64,000 bases of DNA from BD2-11 clade cluster bacterium bin43 (GCA_002238605.1 MPMR01000014.1:1-64000), one strand, 5' to 3'; shown: positions 25,240 through 34,631, counted from the stretch's first letter. Notes: generated from the sequence alone by a model not told the origin. Numbers and translations: made by a program.

Positions 25240-26400
25240 CGAACCGGCCTCCCGGTACGCCGCCAGAGCCTTCCGGAGTCGCTCCTCGTCGGGCCTCTGG
25301 TAGCACTGGAGAACCGTCGCGGCGGTCTTCCAGCCGCCCAGGTCGCAGAGCACCTTCAGCGGAAGGTCCATGAGGTCGGAAGCGAATTTCCGCCTCAGCG
25401 AATGCCACCCCCGGCCCCACTTGGGTTCGAGTCCCGCGAGCCCTTCGGCCCTCTTCCACCAGCTGCTCGCGAGCCAGCGGGTCATGCAGACCGAAGAATC
25501 CTTTGGCGCTGGCATTACGGGCGCATCCCCGATTCCGGGGTTGCGCCGCCGTGCCTCGACCAGTACCGCCCGCGCCATGATGGTCATGGGCGTCCGGTGC
25601 TCGTATCCGGTCTTCTCATGTTCGGCGCGCCATCGGATCGTCCGGGCATCGATTTCGATGTCGGACCACCGAAGCTGGCAGATGGCCCCGATGCGGTGGC
25701 CGGTCTCGTGGGCGAGCACGAGCGCCACCCTGAACCGCCAGTCCACCTCGTCGGCCACGCGGAGCAACGCCTCGTACTCGGCCTGGGTGAGTATCACCCG
25801 GGTCGGGTTCTTTTCCGACGGTGCCTTTAGTCCCCGGAGCGGGTTCGATTCGAGGAGAAGCCTCCCCTCCTCGTCCCGCGACCTGGCGGCCCAGTTCAGG
25901 ACGGCGAGCAGGAACTTAAGGTCCCGTTGAATCGTCCGGTCGCCAGCGGGCTGACGGTTGCCACCGGTCGTCCCGGCCCGCCGTGCTCGGATGAAGCGGT
26001 CCCAGTCCCGCTGCGAAAGCGTCGCGGCTTTTCGGTGGGTCCCGAAGAACCGGAGGAACATCTTCATCGCCGCCCGATCGTACTTCCATGACCGCTCGGC
26101 CTTGGTGGGTGTCACCTCCTCACCGTAGATGTCAAACAGCGTCTTCAGGGTGAGCGGCTCGGGCTCGGCGTCCGCCGCGTCCGTGGCCACCGGCTCGGCG
26201 ATCCCGGCCGCGATCTCGTCGGCCTGCTGCTTGGCTTGGTCCCAGTCACGGTGCCTGAGCGACCGGGTCAGCCTGCGCCCATCTTCATGCCACTGCACCT
26301 GCATGATTCCGGTTCTGGGATCGGGAAACACCCGGACCCGGTTCCGGCCCCACTCACCGGCGCTGTAGGAGCGCCGGCCCTTCTTTGTGCGTGCCATCAT
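25219..26400 (-). CDS. int: Tyrosine recombinase / integrase
   Basis: A 393-aa phage-type integrase. An N-terminal arm-binding and core-binding part is followed by the catalytic domain: Arg at about 236 (HETGHRIGAICQLRW), a Lys near 263 (EKTG), H333-x-x-R336 (HSLRRKF), Trp357 in the His/Trp position (LGGWKT) and nucleophile Tyr367 (QCYQRP). All key residues are present. It catalyses integration at the adjacent tRNA-Val and excision. It is the last gene of the minus-strand module and starts with a 4-nt overlap with the excisionase-like gene. Confidence 0.93.
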   Translation of the reverse strand: MMARTKKGRRSYSAGEWGRNRVRVFPDPRTGIMQVQWHEDGRRLTRSLRHRDWDQAKQQADEIAAGIAEPVATDAADAEPEPLTLKTLFDIYGEEVTPTKAERSWKYDRAAMKMFLRFFGTHRKAATLSQRDWDRFIRARRAGTTGGNRQPAGDRTIQRDLKFLLAVLNWAARSRDEEGRLLLESNPLRGLKAPSEKNPTRVILTQAEYEALLRVADEVDWRFRVALVLAHETGHRIGAICQLRWSDIEIDARTIRWRAEHEKTGYEHRTPMTIMARAVLVEARRRNPGIGDAPVMPAPKDSSVCMTRWLASSWWKRAEGLAGLEPKWGRGWHSLRRKFASDLMDLPLKVLCDLGGWKTAATVLQCYQRPDEERLRKALAAYREAGSGSNLQT

Positions 26401-26801
26401 TCGATTCCTTTCTCGATGATGGACCGCACGATCCCTCGACCGGAAACCTGACGCCGGTCTCGCTCTCGCGCCAGCCGCGAGCCAAATGGCGATTCCGGGT
26501 CCTGGCGTTTTCGGGGCAGGTGCCTGCGGGCGATTCTGGGTGCGTTGGGCCTCCCGGCGTTGGGGATCTTGCCGTCGCGGACGAGGCGTCCCAGGTGTTC
26601 GCGGGAGTAACCGCTTTCGCGGGCGGCCTCGGTCAGCGAGTAGGTGGTGTCGTCGCGTTGCTTGATCGTGCCTTCGAGTTCGTCGGCGCAGCGTTCGAGC
26701 GCGGTGGCGAGCGCCTGGCCGCCGTACCTGCGGAGTGTCTTAGCCTGTCGCCGCCAGGCGGCGGGCAGCTTCCTGATTGAGGGTTGGCTGGTCCTGGTCA
26801 C
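26397..26801 (-). CDS. xis: Excisionase-like helix-turn-helix protein
   Basis: A 134-aa basic protein. The middle part, YSLTEAARESGYSREHLGRL followed by VRDGKIPNAG, has the winged-helix pattern of MerR/excisionase-type HTH domains. The N-terminal ~50 residues look helical (ALATALERCADELEGTIK). It overlaps the integrase start by 4 nt, which fits a recombination directionality factor. The predicted start is GTG (26801) with a weak ribosome site, so the N-terminus is uncertain. Confidence 0.7.
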   Translation of the reverse strand: MTRTSQPSIRKLPAAWRRQAKTLRRYGGQALATALERCADELEGTIKQRDDTTYSLTEAARESGYSREHLGRLVRDGKIPNAGRPNAPRIARRHLPRKRQDPESPFGSRLARERDRRQVSGRGIVRSIIEKGIE

Positions 26802-27179
26802 GGGCAGACCTGCATGTCAGAGGTGGGGTGGGGTCGGTGGTTTCGGACTGGACGCGCGGCGGGTGAGGCGTCGGTAGGGGGCGAGACCGGAAGGAGGAGA
26901 GCTTCGATTCGCCCGCGGCCCGGGCGGGGCCTCGGGTAGCCCGTTGGGGTGCCGAGCAATCGGGATTGCCCGGTGTGGTCTGCGGGCGGGTATGCCCGAG
27001 CAGGCATCGGGGATGCGGGATCGCGGCATGATCCGGCAGGATCGGGCGAATTCGGCGCGAAAATGTCGCCTTTGCAACCGACGGCGACCGATGCGACCCC
27101 TTCGTAGGTTTGCCTTGCGTACGCGCGCGCCCACGGGGCAACCCAACCAAAGGGTTTTTTCGGTAGCATCGGTTGCATT
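26802..27179. other. 378-bp non-coding region with clustered inverted repeats
   Basis: No convincing gene on either strand. Three small perfect inverted repeats cluster here: GCAATC-GG-GATTGC (26956-26969), ATGCC-N6-GGCAT (26992-27007) and GCATC-GGG-GATGC (27004-27016), the last two overlapping. Further right, the plus strand has AACCC-N7-GGGTT followed by a run of T near 27140-27160. Being next to the primase and int genes, it may hold a replication origin, a promoter for xis-int, or recombination sites. Confidence 0.4.
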
Positions 27180-28892
27180 TCAGGCCTCCCGGCATCCACG
27201 CCATATCCTCGTTCTGGCGCTCACCGCGCGTTTGCACCCACGTCTTCGCAGTTCCGCGGCGATTGCATGGACGGAGGGCACGGCGCCGAGCCCGTTGTTG
27301 TCGAAGTAGTCGGTCAGCATCTCCCGTATTCTCTTTGCCGGTACCGCTGCGTAGGCGTCGCCGAACGCGAACAGCGTGTTGAGGGCTTCGCCCAAGGGAT
27401 CCATGCTGTCGAAGAGGTCCGCGGTCGCGGTCTCGATGCCCTGGGGGAGCGTGGGCGCGATCCAGGGCTTGCCGGCCTGGTGGCGCTGCCAGCCCGCGTT
27501 CGCTTCGCCGACCATGCGGGCCAGGATGCGCGGCGCCTCCTGCCAGAGCGTCTCGGGCAGTCGTTCGTCGGGTCGTCTGGCGGTTGTACAGGGAATGACG
27601 ACGAGTCGTCGCTTGAGTCCGGAGTCCCACCCCGGCAGCCGGGGTTCGGCGTTGCCGTAGAGCATGAGCTTGGCGGTGGGGCGGAAGGAGTAGCCGTCGG
27701 CGCGCATCCGGTTGGCGCGGATGGTGTCGGCGCCGGTGAGCGCCTTGAAGAGCCCGGCCTTGAGGCGGCCCGAGCTTGGGATTTCGGCGGCGGAGGCGAA
27801 CCGTGATCCGTCGAGCGCGGTCATCCATTCCGGGTGGCGGTCGGAGGTTCCGCGTGCGGACACGAGTCCGTCGGGCGGGATTCGGGCGGCGTAGTCGCCC
27901 ATGATGCGCGTGAGCAGTTCGACGAGCGTGGACTTGCCGGCGGCGCCGCTTCCGTAGAGGAAGACGGCCCGGTGGACGACGGTCTGTCCGGTGAGCAGAT
28001 AGCCGAACCAGCGCCAGAGCCACCGGACGACATCCTCGTCGTCTCCGCACATCTCGTGCAGGAACGCATCGAACCGTTCGGTGTTGCCGCCCGCCGGCGC
28101 GCACCCCAAAGAGCGTGTGACCCCGTCTTCTCTCCTGGCTGGCCGGTCCTCGATCCGCCCGAGGTCCACCACCGCCCGGCCAGGCAGGCCGCACAGCATG
28201 GGATCGGCGTCCGGCTGTAGCTCGGGTGCATGGGCGTAGAGGATATCGAGAGCGGCGCGCGCGACTTTGGTCCGGGCGCGCTTGCCGCCGATGTTCCAGA
28301 CCCGTGCGACCGCCTTGCCCGGGCTGGCCCGGCCGGACCCGCACACCCAGACCGCGCCTGTCCAGTAGAGGCGCGCGCGCCCGGGTCCCAACGCAAGGTC
28401 GGCCAGCACGCCCCGGCGCACGCATTCGCGGACCAGGCGAACCTCGCCGCCCAGCTCCTTCGGCGCCGCGCCCATGACGGCGGTGTCCACGATCCTGCAA
28501 AGCTTTGCCGCCCTTTCGGCTTTGGCGGCCTTGGCTCTCGCTTCCGCGAGGATCCGGTCGCGGTGGGGATCCTTCCGGCCGATGGGTCCGTTGGCGATTT
28601 CCTCGGTCAGCGCCAGATCCTTCTGCGCGCGCCTGGCCCGTGCCTCGTACCAGTCGGAGGGCGGGGTGTCGAGCCGGTACCCGAGCGCTTCGCACATGGC
28701 CTTGAAGTGCTGCGGGTCGCCGGGATGCTTGCGGCAGTGGAAGTATCCCGAGGGCGAGACCCGGAACCGGTCGTCGCCACCGCAGACCGGACAGGGTCCG
28801 CGCCATTCCTTGCCGCGCGTTTCGAGGCGTTTGCCGGTTGAGCGCAGGTAGTCCTGGGCCACCTGGGCCTGCGTCCGTCCGGAGCGGCTCAT
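27180..28892 (-). CDS. P4-type primase-helicase (plasmid/phage DNA primase)
   Basis: A 570-aa protein. N-terminal zinc-ribbon of the CHC2 type (CPVCGG at ~34-39, then HCRKH), a primase-like middle, then a superfamily 3 / D5-like helicase with Walker A GSGAAGKST (residues 314-322), the B motif region (RFASAAEIPSSGRLKAG) and the C motif region (KLMLYGNAEPRL). It would unwind and prime the excised circular island. It overlaps the upstream zinc-ribbon gene by 4 nt. Confidence 0.9.
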   Translation of the reverse strand: MSRSGRTQAQVAQDYLRSTGKRLETRGKEWRGPCPVCGGDDRFRVSPSGYFHCRKHPGDPQHFKAMCEALGYRLDTPPSDWYEARARRAQKDLALTEEIANGPIGRKDPHRDRILAEARAKAAKAERAAKLCRIVDTAVMGAAPKELGGEVRLVRECVRRGVLADLALGPGRARLYWTGAVWVCGSGRASPGKAVARVWNIGGKRARTKVARAALDILYAHAPELQPDADPMLCGLPGRAVVDLGRIEDRPARREDGVTRSLGCAPAGGNTERFDAFLHEMCGDDEDVVRWLWRWFGYLLTGQTVVHRAVFLYGSGAAGKSTLVELLTRIMGDYAARIPPDGLVSARGTSDRHPEWMTALDGSRFASAAEIPSSGRLKAGLFKALTGADTIRANRMRADGYSFRPTAKLMLYGNAEPRLPGWDSGLKRRLVVIPCTTARRPDERLPETLWQEAPRILARMVGEANAGWQRHQAGKPWIAPTLPQGIETATADLFDSMDPLGEALNTLFAFGDAYAAVPAKRIREMLTDYFDNNGLGAVPSVHAIAAELRRRGCKRAVSARTRIWRGCREA

Positions 28893-29086
28893 GGTCGGTC
28901 AAATGCGCTCGGTCGGCGCGTTCGCGGACCCTCGTCGCAGCGCCAGCATCGCCGCTGGTTCGAGGTGCGGACGAGATCGGCGATGCGGCCGCATGGACAG
29001 CGTCCGATACCGCCGCACACCGGGCAGGCGGGCGCCTGTGGCCGGACCCTTGCGCCACAACGAGGACAACGGGAGCGGGCGCTCAT
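28889..29086 (-). CDS. Small zinc-ribbon protein
   Basis: A 65-aa protein with four Cys pairs (CPRCG, CPVCG, CPCG and CWRC), probably binding two zinc ions. It overlaps the preceding membrane-protein gene (ATGA) and the following primase gene (ATGA) by 4 nt each, so its reality is well supported by the operon pattern. Perhaps an accessory to the primase. Function unknown. Confidence 0.72.
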   Translation of the reverse strand: MSARSRCPRCGARVRPQAPACPVCGGIGRCPCGRIADLVRTSNQRRCWRCDEGPRTRRPSAFDRP

Positions 29087-29397
29087 TCCCACTCTCCTTG
29101 CGTATCCTTGCGAAGCGCCTCGATGAGGTCCGCATCCCCCTCGCCGCGCCGCACGGACCGCTCGGCGAGATCGACGCGGCTCCCGAGGTCGGCGAGCCCC
29201 GTGACGCGGGCAACGACGTAGATCGCGGCCGCGACGACGGAGAGCGCGAGCACTGCGTGCAGCGCGAGTGCGAGGCCGTGCTCGGCGAGGATCGCGGGCC
29301 AGTGGGGCGCGAGGTATTCGAGTCGGGACCCGCCGATCAGGAACGCCGATCCGGCGAGGGCGGCGGTGAGTCCCGCGCTGATCTTCCAAGGCTGCAT
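29083..29397 (-). CDS. Small two-helix membrane protein
   Basis: A 104-aa protein. Two hydrophobic helices (ISAGLTAALAGSAFLIGG and LALALHAVLALSVVAAAIYVVARV) are followed by a charged C-terminal tail. GGGAGG lies about 5 nt before the ATG. It is inside the transfer operon, 18 nt after the replication-relaxation-like gene. Function unknown; possibly entry exclusion or mating-pair accessory, with no direct evidence. Confidence 0.7.
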   Translation of the reverse strand: MQPWKISAGLTAALAGSAFLIGGSRLEYLAPHWPAILAEHGLALALHAVLALSVVAAAIYVVARVTGLADLGSRVDLAERSVRRGEGDADLIEALRKDTQGEWE

Positions 29398-29415
29398 GCA
29401 AGGCCTCCCGTGCGG

Positions 29416-30321
29416 TCAGATTTCGACTGAGGCGGGGTCGCGGTCGGCTGGCCCCCTGAGCCAGGAGCCCCTCTCGCTTCCTCCGATCCCGAGCTTTCGG
29501 AGCAGGCCCGCCGCGGCCGGTCCGTTGGCGTGAATGACGAACCCGGCGGCGGCCTTGGCCCGGACGGCCGGTTCGCGGTAGTTGCCGGACGCTACTTCGA
29601 CGTTGACGCGCCCGGTCCGCCCGTCGGCGTCTTCGTACTCGATCTGCGCGTCCGGATAGAGGACCTTGTCCCGGCCATCGAGGGGAAGCCCGAGTTCGTT
29701 GGCGACCCGTCGGCGTTCGTCATCGGCGGCCTGCCTGCCGTGCTTGAGCCGGGCGGCCTCGCTCGCCCGCGCGACGGCGCTCTTGAGTTCGGCGTCGAGC
29801 CGGACGCGCTTGACGGTGGCGCCCCGTTCGGCGAGGCGTTGCCGTTCCTTCTGGCATGCGCGGTAGATGGCGGTGTCGTGCCCTGCCTCGGCGGGCCTCA
29901 TGCGTTCGGTCCGGATCCGCTGGGCCGGATCCATCCCGCGTTTTGCAGCCTTTCTGCGGGCCTCGGCGATACCTTCGCGGGTGAGCGAGAGGATCTTGAA
30001 CGGATTGCCGTTTGGGCCGGTGGCCCGATGCTCTTCGACCCATCCCTTGCCGATCCAGTCGTTGACGGCCCGCCCGGTGGTGTGGGGGTGGCCGCCGAAG
30101 CGTGCCTCGGCGAGGTCGCGGTAGGAGACCGCGCCGAAGACGCCGATGTCGGTCAGCGCCCCGGCACAGCGGTCTTCAAAGGAGATGGTGGACCCGCGCG
30201 CCCGGCTCGCGGCGTATTCTCGGCGGTGGCCTTTCCGCATCGGCAAGCGATTGCGGCTGGGTGGCGCGGCGGGGCGCGGGTCCGGTTCGACCGTGCGGTC
30301 GAACATTCCTCTCCCTCTCAT
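29416..30321 (-). CDS. Replication-relaxation-like protein
   Basis: A 301-aa protein. After a basic N-terminus there is a winged-helix segment (residues ~50-115, with VSYRDLAEARFGG and FKILSLTREG), then a long helical region rich in Arg and Glu, and a C-terminal fold with YPDAQIEYEDADGRTGRVNV and EVASGNYREP. This arrangement resembles the Replic_Relax family of plasmids, in which the Asp/Glu pattern may form a nuclease-like core. The start could be ATG 30321 or ATG 30306 (within GAGGGAGAGGAATG). It may substitute for a relaxase or control plasmid replication. Confidence 0.7.
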   Translation of the reverse strand: MRGRGMFDRTVEPDPRPAAPPSRNRLPMRKGHRREYAASRARGSTISFEDRCAGALTDIGVFGAVSYRDLAEARFGGHPHTTGRAVNDWIGKGWVEEHRATGPNGNPFKILSLTREGIAEARRKAAKRGMDPAQRIRTERMRPAEAGHDTAIYRACQKERQRLAERGATVKRVRLDAELKSAVARASEAARLKHGRQAADDERRRVANELGLPLDGRDKVLYPDAQIEYEDADGRTGRVNVEVASGNYREPAVRAKAAAGFVIHANGPAAAGLLRKLGIGGSERGSWLRGPADRDPASVEI

Positions 30322-30324
30322 CAG

Positions 30325-31359
30325 TCAGCGGCTCGGCCCGAAGCCGCGTTCGGGGACCGGGAGCTTCGGCACCGGTACGACGATCCGCTGGGGTCCGGAC
30401 GAGGGCGTGCGGACGGCGGCCACGGCGACGGGGTCGCGCTCGGCGACGCGCTCGCGGTGCCGAACGAGCACGAAGTCGGAGATCTTCTGCGCGTCCGCGG
30501 CGGCGCGCCGGATTTCGCGCGGATCCTCTTCGAGCGCCTGGATCCAGCCCTCGACGTAGGCCGCGCCCCTGCTCGGATCGTGGCCGACGCCCACGCGCTC
30601 GCCGGTCATCATCGCGCTGATCTCGGCCCGGAGTTCCTCCCGGGCGTACTGGGGCGATCCGAACCCGCCGTCGATCCCCTCAATGAGGGTCTCGCGGTTC
30701 ATCCGGCTCTCGTGGCCCGTGCTGTGGCCCAGCTCGTGGAGCGCGGTCTGGTAGTAGTGGTTGGCCGACGGGAACTGTCCGCGCTCGGGCAGCACGATCT
30801 CGTCGCGCTTCATGTGGTAGTAGGCGCGGTCGCCCGCGACGTGGCGGACTGGCACTCCAGCGTCGTCCATGACTCGCTCGGCCTCCTGGTGAACCTTCCA
30901 GAGCGGCTCGGGCGGAGCGTTCGAGCGTTCGGGCAGCCCGTCAGCCTGCTCGGCGTTGAACACGGTGTACTGGCGCACGAACGGCGCCTTGAGCTTCTCG
31001 TAGCGGTAGATCCGCTTGCCCTCGGCGTCCCTCCTGGGCCGCCCGCGCTCGTCGGTGACGGCGATCCGCTTCTTGTCCTGGAAGGAGAGGATGCGCGTGC
31101 CGCGCTCGCCCTTCCTGACCTGACCGCCCCGGTTCTGGATCTGCCGGTAGGTGCCCCAGCGCACGTCGCCGTAGCCGTGCTCCTGCTGGACGGCGGCCAA
31201 ATGCAGGCTGTTGCCGCCCCGGTAGGAGCGGTCGGTGTCCACGTTGGTTGGCATCACGCGCTCGCCCGGTGCCCACGGCTTCTGCCAGGGCGCGGTGCCC
31301 TTCCTGATCTGCTCGATGATCGCGTCGGCGAACTTGCGGTGATACTCGTCGTGCTTCAT
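30325..31359 (-). CDS. ardC: ArdC-type antirestriction protein
   Basis: A 344-aa protein with the two ArdC parts. The N-terminal ssDNA-binding domain contains GTAPWQKPWAPGE and YRGGNSLHL. The C-terminal zincin-type metalloprotease domain has HELGH (residues 208-212), with Glu217 in the following GHE. ArdC of plasmid RSA protects incoming conjugative DNA from restriction and binds single strands. On this island it would guard the element during entry, notably while the island itself carries methylases and a defence operon. It overlaps the preceding 68-aa gene by 4 nt. Confidence 0.93.
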   Translation of the reverse strand: MKHDEYHRKFADAIIEQIRKGTAPWQKPWAPGERVMPTNVDTDRSYRGGNSLHLAAVQQEHGYGDVRWGTYRQIQNRGGQVRKGERGTRILSFQDKKRIAVTDERGRPRRDAEGKRIYRYEKLKAPFVRQYTVFNAEQADGLPERSNAPPEPLWKVHQEAERVMDDAGVPVRHVAGDRAYYHMKRDEIVLPERGQFPSANHYYQTALHELGHSTGHESRMNRETLIEGIDGGFGSPQYAREELRAEISAMMTGERVGVGHDPSRGAAYVEGWIQALEEDPREIRRAAADAQKISDFVLVRHRERVAERDPVAVAAVRTPSSGPQRIVVPVPKLPVPERGFGPSR

Positions 31360-31562
31360 CGCCCGTCCTCCTCCCCGGCGTCCCCGTGCGGGTCGTTCCA
31401 GGCGGCCGCGATCTCGTCCTCGGTTCCGACCTCCTCGGGGAAGAGGCCATACTCGTCGGCCAGTTGAGCCAGCACTTCGAGGGTCTCGCCGCCGTCGCGC
31501 GCGAGTTCGCGGTCGAAGTCCTCGAACGTGTTGATGGCGATGGCTTCGCCGTTCCAGGTCAT
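31356..31562 (-). CDS. Small acidic protein upstream of ardC
   Basis: A 68-aa very acidic protein (many Asp and Glu). Strong ribosome site AAGGAGG 7 nt before the ATG, which lies within the end of trbB. It overlaps trbB by 4 nt and ardC by 4 nt. The size and charge suggest a DNA-mimic or accessory antirestriction role, but this is only a guess. No motif recognised. Confidence 0.65.
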   Translation of the reverse strand: MTWNGEAIAINTFEDFDRELARDGGETLEVLAQLADEYGLFPEEVGTEDEIAAAWNDPHGDAGEEDGR

Positions 31563-32601
31563 GGGTTCACCTCCTTCGGTGGGTGGGGTTGGGTTCTACT
31601 CTCCGGTTGCGTCCCGGGCCGTGCTCCAGGCGGCGCAGTGATCCAGTGGCCGGTGGGCGCGTCGTAGCCGCATACTTCGAGCGCGTCCTCGACGAACCGC
31701 CGGCCGTCCCGGCGGGCCACGTGCAGGACGAGCGCGATTCCGTCCACGACGCCCCGGCAGGTGACCTCCCAGGGCAGCGCGTCTCCGGCCTGCATGGCGC
31801 AGCTCGCCAGCCCCCGGAGCGCGGACCGCGCGTGGGTGGGGTGGGTGGGGGTGCGGGTGGTTTGTGGGCGTGGATGGTGGTGAGCGACCCGCCGTGGCCG
31901 GTGTTGAGCGCCTGCAGCAGATCGGCGGCCTCGCCGCCCCGGACCTCGCCGACGACGATGTGGTCGGGCCGGTGGCGCAGCGCGTGGCGCACCAGGTCGC
32001 GGATCTCGACCGGCGTCTCCGAGAGGGTGGCCCCGGCCTCGAACCGGAGGCAGTTCGCCCGGTCGATCCGGAGTTCGAGCGTGTCCTCGATGGCGACGAT
32101 CCGCTCGTCTTGGGGCAGCAGTTCGATCAGCGCGTTCAGGAGCGTGGTCTTGCCTGAGCCCGTGCCGCCGGAGACCAGGATGTTCTGACGGGACGCAAGC
32201 GTGTTCCGAGCGGCTTCGAGGATGTCTTCGGGCAGCGAGCCCAGGCGCACGAGGTCCTCGGCCGAGAACGCGCGGCCCCCGAACCGGCGTATGGTGATCG
32301 AGACTTCGGGACTCGCTGGCGGGGTGCAGATGGCGACCCGCGAGCCGTCGCCCAGCCGCGCGTCCAGGATCGGCCGCGCGGCGGGATCGAGCCCGAGCGG
32401 CCTGGCGATGTGGATGGCCGCGCGGTGGAGCCAAGCGGCGGTGAGCTCGGGCGCCTCGTGGGGTTCCAGGCGGCCGCCGCGCTCGACCCACACGTTTGCG
32501 GGACCGTTGATCATGATCTCGGAGACTTCCGGGTCCCCGAGCAGCTTCTCCAGCCCCGGAAGGAACGGGGTGAGGTGGCCGACGCCGCTCGCGCGCTTCA
32601 T
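31559..32601 (-). CDS. trbB: TrbB/VirB11-type secretion ATPase, frameshifted
   Basis: A traffic ATPase of the type IV secretion system, started at ATG 32601 (overlap with virD4 by 4 nt). Walker A GGTGSGKT at residues 145-152, then AIEDTLELR, the Asp box and the histidine box (GGSLTTIHAH). After TTIHAH the frame runs into a proline-coding C-rich tract (about 31831-31866). The family C-terminus (ARSALRGLASCAMQAG, then LPWEVTCRGVVDGIA) continues in another frame and ends at 31559, where it overlaps the next gene as expected. One base is missing or gained in this tract. Either an assembly error or a true mutation. Confidence 0.85.
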
Positions 32602-34631
32602 ATCCGCCCCTCCTTGCGGAGCCGCCAGTAGCCCGTCTCCCTGGGTAGATAGTGGGGCTTGAGATAGACGCGCCGCGCCGGAAGCGACTCGACGCCGTCG
32701 TAGGGCAGGCAAATGGCCTGGTAGTTGGCGAGCAGCCCGAACTCGCGCGGCGTGAACACCGGCTGCAAGCTCTGGCGGAACGACTTGCTCGCGCCGATGG
32801 TGCCGCGCCCGCCTCCGGCCCGGCCGGACAAGAGCGAGAACTCGGGCCTGCCCGTGGTCTCGGTGAACGTGTAGGAGGGCTGGGTTTTCTTGACGGAGCC
32901 GCACATCTCGGACGCAATCCTGGCCGACGCCTCGTCGGAGAGTGACAGGAAGATCCGGGTGCGGAGCGTCTGGACGAGCGTGCGCCACGCTTCGCCGGAA
33001 GGAAGCACGGAGCGGAGTGAGGAGAGCGACTGCGTGGCGACGATCGGGATGCAGCGGCACTGCCGCGTGAGCGCGAACGCCTTCTCGTCGCCCGAGGGAT
33101 CGTCCTGGCCCACGGTGGCAAACGCCTGGTACTCGTCACAGATGAACACGGCGGGCCGCATGTAGCGGTCGGGTCGCCGGGCGGCCTCGGCGGGCCGCCG
33201 GAGCAGCGCCTGCATCCACGCACTCTTGAGCAGCACGCCGATGGCGCGCGCCAGGGCCGGGTTCGCCCCTGCGGGCATGTTGAGCGCGAGGACCTTGCCG
33301 CTCTCGATCAGGTCGGCAAGCGGGGGCAGCCTCCTGCGGAGACCCGGCATGGCCGGGACGTCCGGGACCTCCTCCTCGTCCACGTCGTCCGTCCGCTTGG
33401 CCGGGGCATCGTCCTCCGGCGGCGGCGGGCAGAACACGCCGGCCACGTCCGGTTGGTCGAAGAGCGAGAGGAATACGCTGATCCCCTCGACGATCGAAGT
33501 GCGGACCTTGGCGTCCAGCTTCGACCAGTCCTTGTCGTACCACCGCTCGATGGCCTCGATGCGCTCCCTGTACTCGCCGCCCGTGCCTCCCCCGGCCGCC
33601 TCGACCGCGTAGGTGACTTCGAGCTTCGCGAGCTTGGCGCGAAGCTTTGCGTCCAACCGCGAGCGCCTCCGGTCGTCGCCGACCGGCTCCCACTCCCACT
33701 TCTTCAACGCGTCCGCGTGCGCGATCATGTCCTCGTCGGAGATGGAGGCGTCCACCGGCGAGATCCCGTCGGCGATCTTCTGGGCTTCGGCGATCTTGTG
33801 AGCCAGAAGCTCCGCGTCCACGGTGCAGCGGTAGATGTCCTGGAGAGTGACCCAGCCGTCCGGCAGGAGCCGGTGCAGCTCAACGATCCAGCGCACGAGG
33901 TTCGTGTATGCCTGCTGCCAGAACGGTTCCCGGGACTTGCCGAAGAGCTGGTTGATGAGCGACGCGACGCCGTAGGCGAGCGAGTAGGAGTCGAGCAGCG
34001 GATCGTCGAGCGGGTTCCACTGGAGCGACCCGCCGAGCCCGATTTCGAGGTAGTCGTCCCTGCGGCCGGCGTTCTCGAGGATGCCTCGGACCTGATGACA
34101 GAAGTCGCCCTTCACTTCGAGCACGAGCGCGCCCGCGCGGCGGCCGGGATCGTCGGCCCGCCAGGAGAGGAGCTGGCGGGCGAAGGGATACATGCAGCCG
34201 CTGGTCTTGCCGGTGCCGACGGCGCCCACGATGAGCGTGCCGGTGTAGAGCCCCTTTTCGGGGACGACGAGCCACGACGGCTGCTCGCTCTCTCGCGCAA
34301 CCGTCGGATGGTGCAACTCGCCGATCACGAGCGAGGGCGCCTCGTCGGTGGGCGCGGTGGGCCACGGGGGCAGCTTGCCCCGCCGCCGGAACCTGAACAG
34401 CGGCTGGAACCAGACCCGCCAGACGGAGAGCACGACCGACCCCGCGAGCACGACCAGGACGGCGGGCCACGCGTAGTACCAGACGCGAAGCGCGGCGTAG
34501 AGGCCCGGATCGTGCAGGGCGATCAGGTCGAGATACGGGCTCGCGCCCGGAGGCGGGAACGGCGCCTTCAGCGCCTGGCCGGCGACCGCGCCGACCGCGC
34601 TCCCGATGATGGCGAGGGTACCGGACCTCAT
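32598..34631 (-). CDS. virD4: VirD4/TraG-type coupling protein
   Basis: A 677-aa type IV coupling protein. Two N-terminal hydrophobic segments (about residues 5-20 and 50-75), Walker A GAVGTGKTSG (136-145), a large mid insertion rich in acidic residues, a Walker B-like segment (AVFICDEYQAF), and ATQSLSSLRS with the downstream RIFLSLSD block. It docks the DNA-protein substrate and pumps it into the Trb channel. The ATG at 34631 is used because the upstream frame has no coding character and GGGAAGGGGG precedes it. Confidence 0.92.
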   Translation of the reverse strand: MRSGTLAIIGSAVGAVAGQALKAPFPPPGASPYLDLIALHDPGLYAALRVWYYAWPAVLVVLAGSVVLSVWRVWFQPLFRFRRRGKLPPWPTAPTDEAPSLVIGELHHPTVARESEQPSWLVVPEKGLYTGTLIVGAVGTGKTSGCMYPFARQLLSWRADDPGRRAGALVLEVKGDFCHQVRGILENAGRRDDYLEIGLGGSLQWNPLDDPLLDSYSLAYGVASLINQLFGKSREPFWQQAYTNLVRWIVELHRLLPDGWVTLQDIYRCTVDAELLAHKIAEAQKIADGISPVDASISDEDMIAHADALKKWEWEPVGDDRRRSRLDAKLRAKLAKLEVTYAVEAAGGGTGGEYRERIEAIERWYDKDWSKLDAKVRTSIVEGISVFLSLFDQPDVAGVFCPPPPEDDAPAKRTDDVDEEEVPDVPAMPGLRRRLPPLADLIESGKVLALNMPAGANPALARAIGVLLKSAWMQALLRRPAEAARRPDRYMRPAVFICDEYQAFATVGQDDPSGDEKAFALTRQCRCIPIVATQSLSSLRSVLPSGEAWRTLVQTLRTRIFLSLSDEASARIASEMCGSVKKTQPSYTFTETTGRPEFSLLSGRAGGGRGTIGASKSFRQSLQPVFTPREFGLLANYQAICLPYDGVESLPARRVYLKPHYLPRETGYWRLRKEGRI

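Noticed and set aside
29416-30321. Assigning this gene as a conjugative relaxase
   Set aside because: No HUH motif or MOB-family active site is visible. It resembles replication-relaxation proteins instead.
29530-31467. A 645-codon plus-strand frame opposite ardC and the relaxation-like gene
   Set aside because: Antisense shadow. The minus strand has overlapping starts and recognisable ArdC motifs.
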